A stretch of 6,664 nucleotides of DNA from Erysipelotrichaceae bacterium (GTDB lineage Bacteria > Bacillota_I > Bacilli_A > Erysipelotrichales > Erysipelotrichaceae), in the NCBI GenBank assembly GCA_003510215.1, contig DOKQ01000073.1, positions 1 to 6,664 on the forward strand. Reading direction: 5' to 3'. Positions 3,838 through 6,664 of this stretch are shown here, piece by piece (within the stretch, counting starts at the first letter, position 1; every line of letters starts with the position of its first letter). The notes beneath the pieces were generated by a model, which saw only the letters and a program-made list of their open reading frames with translations, ran no database searches and was not told the origin of the DNA. A program made the position numbers and the translations under genes.

Positions 3838-5499
3838 ATGAAAGTCATTTTAACAACCGCAAATGCTTCATATATTCATAAAAACTTAGCATTACGCTGG
3901 TTGTATGTGAGTAAGCCGGATGAAGTTGAAGCCAAGATTCTAGAATTTACCATAAAAGAAGATAGTGAGAAAGTGATTGAACAGCTCCTCAATGAAAAAC
4001 CGGATGTGATTGCTTTTTCAGTGTACATATGGAATTCCCCCATCATAAAAGACTGGATTAAGGAAATCAAACAGAAGGTTCCTTCGATCACATTGATTTG
4101 TGGTGGACCGGAAGCCACATTTCTTGACAGTCAGTGGATAGACGCCGGTGCAGACTATGTTGTTTTAGGTGAAGGCGAGCAGATATTCTGGCCACTAATC
4201 TGTGAAGGTAAGACAACATCTTCAGTAACATCAAAAATAACCAGCGGAACCAAGATAGCTCAAACTGACTTATTCTACCTTGAGCAATTACCATCGCCAT
4301 ACTTTCTGGACATGGATATGCCTTCTTTCCATCTTCAATATCTTTATATAGAATCCACACGTGGTTGCCCGTTTCATTGCACCTATTGTCTCTCATCACT
4401 TGAAGAAGGTATACGGCTTTTTTCAGACACCTATATGACTGCATTGATTATGCAGCTCGAAAAGTATAAACCAAAGCAAATCAAGTTTCTGGATCGCACC
4501 TTTAATCTATTTCCGACTCGGGCATTACAAATAGCCAAACAGCTTAACGAGTTACGCTGGGACGCTTCCATTCAGTTTGAATGTGAAGTCACTTCTATGG
4601 CACAAAAGCTTGTGGACTACTTTGCCTACCAGGCAAAGAAAGAAAGATTTCGCTTCGAGGTGGGAGTGCAGTCGTTTCAGCCAAAGACACTGGAAGCGGT
4701 GCGACGTGTTCAAAACAACGATCAAGTCAAGCATATCCTGACGTTATGGAGTCAGTCCGGACTAATTGTTCATGCAGACCTCATAGCCGGGTTGCCCTAT
4801 GAAACTCTTGAGTTGTTTCTGGATAGTTATCATCAGCTATTATCAACGCAACCGGCTGAAATACAGGTGGGAATACTCAAGATATTACCTAAAACTCAGA
4901 TGGATCTGACAAGTCGCAGGTGGGGGATAGAAGCGTTACAGCAGGCTCCATATACGATTAAGAAAACACATTGGCTTTCCTATGAAGATGTAGAGGATGT
5001 GAGTGCCTTAGCGTTTGCGACGGATAAGCTGTACAATATTCCACGATGCAAAACCCTTATTGTGCAAGCTTTTCAACTCGGTGTCTCAATTGGACCGATC
5101 CTGATTTCCATCGGTCATCTTATGAAAAAACACGATCAGCTGCAGGTAAAAGACATGATTCAGATAACCTATGAGTATTTTAAAGGTGTTCTGGATGAAA
5201 ACATCGTGAGAGGTGCACTTTTATTTGATCTAGGAGAGATGAGTAAAGTTCGACCGAGCAAATGGATCGAAGATTCAATCAGTCCGGCGATCACAGAAAT
5301 CATCCGTGAGCAAATCGTCAGTCGAAGTGAACTAACGTATGATTTTATAACCCGCAAGGCATGGATTGCCTCAGCATATGTATTTCAACAGCATGGATAT
5401 CAGGCGCGTTTCTTTATGCCCGATAAGAAAATCAGCTATTTATTTAATGAAGAAGGAGAATGTATACATGAACAAACAACTCGTTATCGCAACAAATAA
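3838..5499 (+). CDS. B12-binding-fold radical SAM protein (DUF4080-like)
   Basis: This 553-residue predicted iron-sulfur enzyme would cleave S-adenosylmethionine to start radical chemistry. The N-terminal part (1 to about 130) has a cobalamin-binding-type Rossmann fold with CGGPEAT (from 88) and GEGE (111-114), but I do not see the DxHxxG motif of the lower-axial cobalamin histidine. The radical SAM core has the cluster motif Cys177-x3-Cys181-x2-Cys184 in RGCPFHCTYC, plus FEVGVQSF and HADLIAGLP strands. The C-terminal 150 or so residues resemble the extension often called DUF4080. The reaction is unknown. AAAGGTG (3823-3829) is 8 nt before ATG at 3838; an in-frame TTG at 3811 overlaps the likely promoter and is rejected. 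It heads an operon with rdgB, overlapping it by 32 nt, and a membrane protein. Confidence 0.88.
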   Translation: MKVILTTANASYIHKNLALRWLYVSKPDEVEAKILEFTIKEDSEKVIEQLLNEKPDVIAFSVYIWNSPIIKDWIKEIKQKVPSITLICGGPEATFLDSQWIDAGADYVVLGEGEQIFWPLICEGKTTSSVTSKITSGTKIAQTDLFYLEQLPSPYFLDMDMPSFHLQYLYIESTRGCPFHCTYCLSSLEEGIRLFSDTYMTALIMQLEKYKPKQIKFLDRTFNLFPTRALQIAKQLNELRWDASIQFECEVTSMAQKLVDYFAYQAKKERFRFEVGVQSFQPKTLEAVRRVQNNDQVKHILTLWSQSGLIVHADLIAGLPYETLELFLDSYHQLLSTQPAEIQVGILKILPKTQMDLTSRRWGIEALQQAPYTIKKTHWLSYEDVEDVSALAFATDKLYNIPRCKTLIVQAFQLGVSIGPILISIGHLMKKHDQLQVKDMIQITYEYFKGVLDENIVRGALLFDLGEMSKVRPSKWIEDSISPAITEIIREQIVSRSELTYDFITRKAWIASAYVFQQHGYQARFFMPDKKISYLFNEEGECIHEQTTRYRNK

Positions 5500-6076
5500 T
5501 GGGCATAAAGTTGAAGAATTTAAGAAGATATTTGAACCCATCGGTTTTGAGGTTACATCCACAAAAGATTTGGGGATCGATTTGGAAGTGGAAGAAACGG
5601 CATCGACCTATCAGGAAAATGCATTGATCAAAGCGATGGCTTATCGAGATCTTGTATCCGGATGGATCCTGGCGGATGATAGTGGCATTGAAATTGAAGC
5701 TCTTGATTTTCAACCGGGCGTTTTTTCGGCACGCTATCTGGGTGAACAAACGCCCTATGAAATTAAAAACCGCATGATTCTTGAAAAACTGGAAGAAGAA
5801 ACGAATCGACGGGCTCAGTTTGTCTGTTCTATTGCTCTTGTGAATGAGGAAGGTTCCTATTGGGTAACGATTAACACGTGCAAAGGGTCAATCGCTCATC
5901 AGATTTTAGGGAGTCATGGGTTTGGCTATGATCCTATCTTTATTCCTGATGGATATGAACAATCGTTTGCGCAGTTGCCTCCTGAAGTCAAAAATGAAGT
6001 TTCACACCGGGGAAAGGCTTCAAAAGCTGCCGCGACGTATTTGCACTACTTAAGTGAGGAAAGCTATCATGAGTAA
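5468..6076 (+). CDS. rdgB: XTP/dITP pyrophosphatase, RdgB/HAM1 family
   Basis: This enzyme hydrolyses non-canonical purine nucleoside triphosphates (XTP, ITP, dITP) to the monophosphate and pyrophosphate, keeping them out of DNA and RNA. The 202-residue product has the family motifs: substrate loop ATNNGHKVEEF near the N-terminus, ENALIKA, metal-site LADDSGIEIEAL, PGVFSARY, GSHGFGYDPIF and C-terminal SHRGKA. Length and motifs are complete. The start is ATG at 5468, with AAGGAG (5453-5458) 9 nt upstream. Upstream in-frame starts lie within the radical SAM gene and lack this support. It overlaps the radical SAM gene by 32 nt and the next gene by 8 nt (ATGAGTAA), so all three are very likely co-transcribed and translationally coupled. 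Confidence 0.96.
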   Translation: MNKQLVIATNNGHKVEEFKKIFEPIGFEVTSTKDLGIDLEVEETASTYQENALIKAMAYRDLVSGWILADDSGIEIEALDFQPGVFSARYLGEQTPYEIKNRMILEKLEEETNRRAQFVCSIALVNEEGSYWVTINTCKGSIAHQILGSHGFGYDPIFIPDGYEQSFAQLPPEVKNEVSHRGKASKAAATYLHYLSEESYHE

Positions 6077-6664
6077 GTTGCGTACGTTGGCGTATGCTGG
6101 ACTGTTTGTGGCTTGTATTTTGACTGCGATTGATGTTATGTCCTTTGACTTATCATTTTTTGAAGAATTTTATTCAAAAAATCAGATTGCTGATACCATT
6201 GGCATCACGGATGGTGAACTGATCGCTGCCACAGAAAACCTGCTTAACTATACACGTGGTAAAGAAGAAGAGCTTGATGCTAAAGTGTGGCTCGACGATA
6301 CAAGTGTTTATATGTACAATCAGCGGGAAATTGATCATATGGTGGATGTCAAAGAGTTGTATTTAGGTGCGATGTTAGTTCGAAATTGTCTGCTTGTTTT
6401 CTTTTTACTTGTCTGCGTGATTGATGGAATTAAATACCGTTTCTCATCATTGATTAAACATAAGGAATCGATGATTCGAGCACTTGCAGGACTGCTCATC
6501 TTTATCGGTGGAATCAGTTTGGCAGCGTTGATTGATTTTAACTCATTTTGGAACACATTCCATCATATTTTCTTTCGAAATGATCTATGGTTATTAAATC
6601 CGAACACCGATCGACTGATACTCATGGTGCCACTGAATTTCTTCATTCAACTGGTCACACGAAT
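6069..6664 (+). CDS. TIGR01906/DUF1461 integral membrane protein, cut by window end
   Basis: The reading frame is open from ATG 6069 to the last base, giving 198 residues so far. Predicted membrane segments are at about 5-24, 98-119, 137-155 and 183-196, with an extracytoplasmic loop of about 70 residues after the first. The family-typical HMVDVKELYLGA (about 89-100) and FHHIFFRNDLWLLNP (164-178) segments identify TIGR01906/DUF1461. Family members are usually a little over 200 residues, so only a short C-terminal tail should be missing. The function of the family is unknown. GAGGA (6056-6060) lies 8 nt before the start, which overlaps the rdgB stop by 8 nt. It is the third gene of the radical SAM operon; whether more genes follow is beyond the window. 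Confidence 0.88.
   Translation, partial: MSKLRTLAYAGLFVACILTAIDVMSFDLSFFEEFYSKNQIADTIGITDGELIAATENLLNYTRGKEEELDAKVWLDDTSVYMYNQREIDHMVDVKELYLGAMLVRNCLLVFFLLVCVIDGIKYRFSSLIKHKESMIRALAGLLIFIGGISLAALIDFNSFWNTFHHIFFRNDLWLLNPNTDRLILMVPLNFFIQLVTR

Noticed and set aside
5366..5467. A longer N-terminus for RdgB from 5366
   Set aside because: The extra 34 residues lie out of frame within the radical SAM gene and have no family counterpart; AAGGAG directs initiation to ATG 5468.

Overview
The window looks like a chromosomal segment of a low-to-moderate-GC member of the Bacillota. The evidence is purine-rich AAGGAGG-type ribosome binding sites on almost every gene, the infC-rpmI-rplT order with a terminator-containing leader, and protein sequences that resemble Bacillus and Streptococcus counterparts. 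TGA is used as a normal stop codon (end of the second MarR gene), so this is not a Mycoplasma-type code. I cannot fix the genus from the sequence; an Erysipelotrichia-like or related lineage is only a guess.

Positions 1-220 hold a promoter region and a probable L20-type autoregulatory leader ending in an intrinsic terminator (attenuator). Positions 221-1332 are infC (IF3, with a rare AUU start), rpmI (L35) and rplT (L20). The next gene, 1356-1805, is a FabT-like MarR regulator. It follows rplT by 23 nt without a terminator, so it probably rides on the ribosomal-protein transcript, which ends at a terminator built around its stop codon.

Positions 1850-2943 form a compact stress module. An extended -10 promoter abuts a perfect 20-bp palindrome, followed by an MhqR-like MarR repressor and, by ATGA overlap, an MhqD-like serine hydrolase. 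This resembles the quinone/electrophile-responsive MhqR regulon of Bacillus subtilis. A symmetric hairpin then terminates both this operon and the convergent gene; the two stop codons abut inside its loop.

Positions 2944-3777 (minus strand) encode a choline-kinase-like phosphotransferase. A 60-bp divergent promoter region separates it from a plus-strand operon: a B12-binding-fold radical SAM protein of unknown function (3838-5499), the nucleotide-sanitising pyrophosphatase RdgB (5468-6076, overlapping by 32 nt), and a TIGR01906/DUF1461 membrane protein (6069 to the window end, truncated by the window).

No tRNA, rRNA, mobile element or CRISPR array is visible. Apart from the 220-nt leader, intergenic space is very short. 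I did not find a clearly new defence or mobile system. The most unusual points are the regulatory architecture (AUU start, attenuator, operator, shared terminator), the FabT-like gene in a ribosomal-protein operon, and the uncharacterised radical SAM protein.
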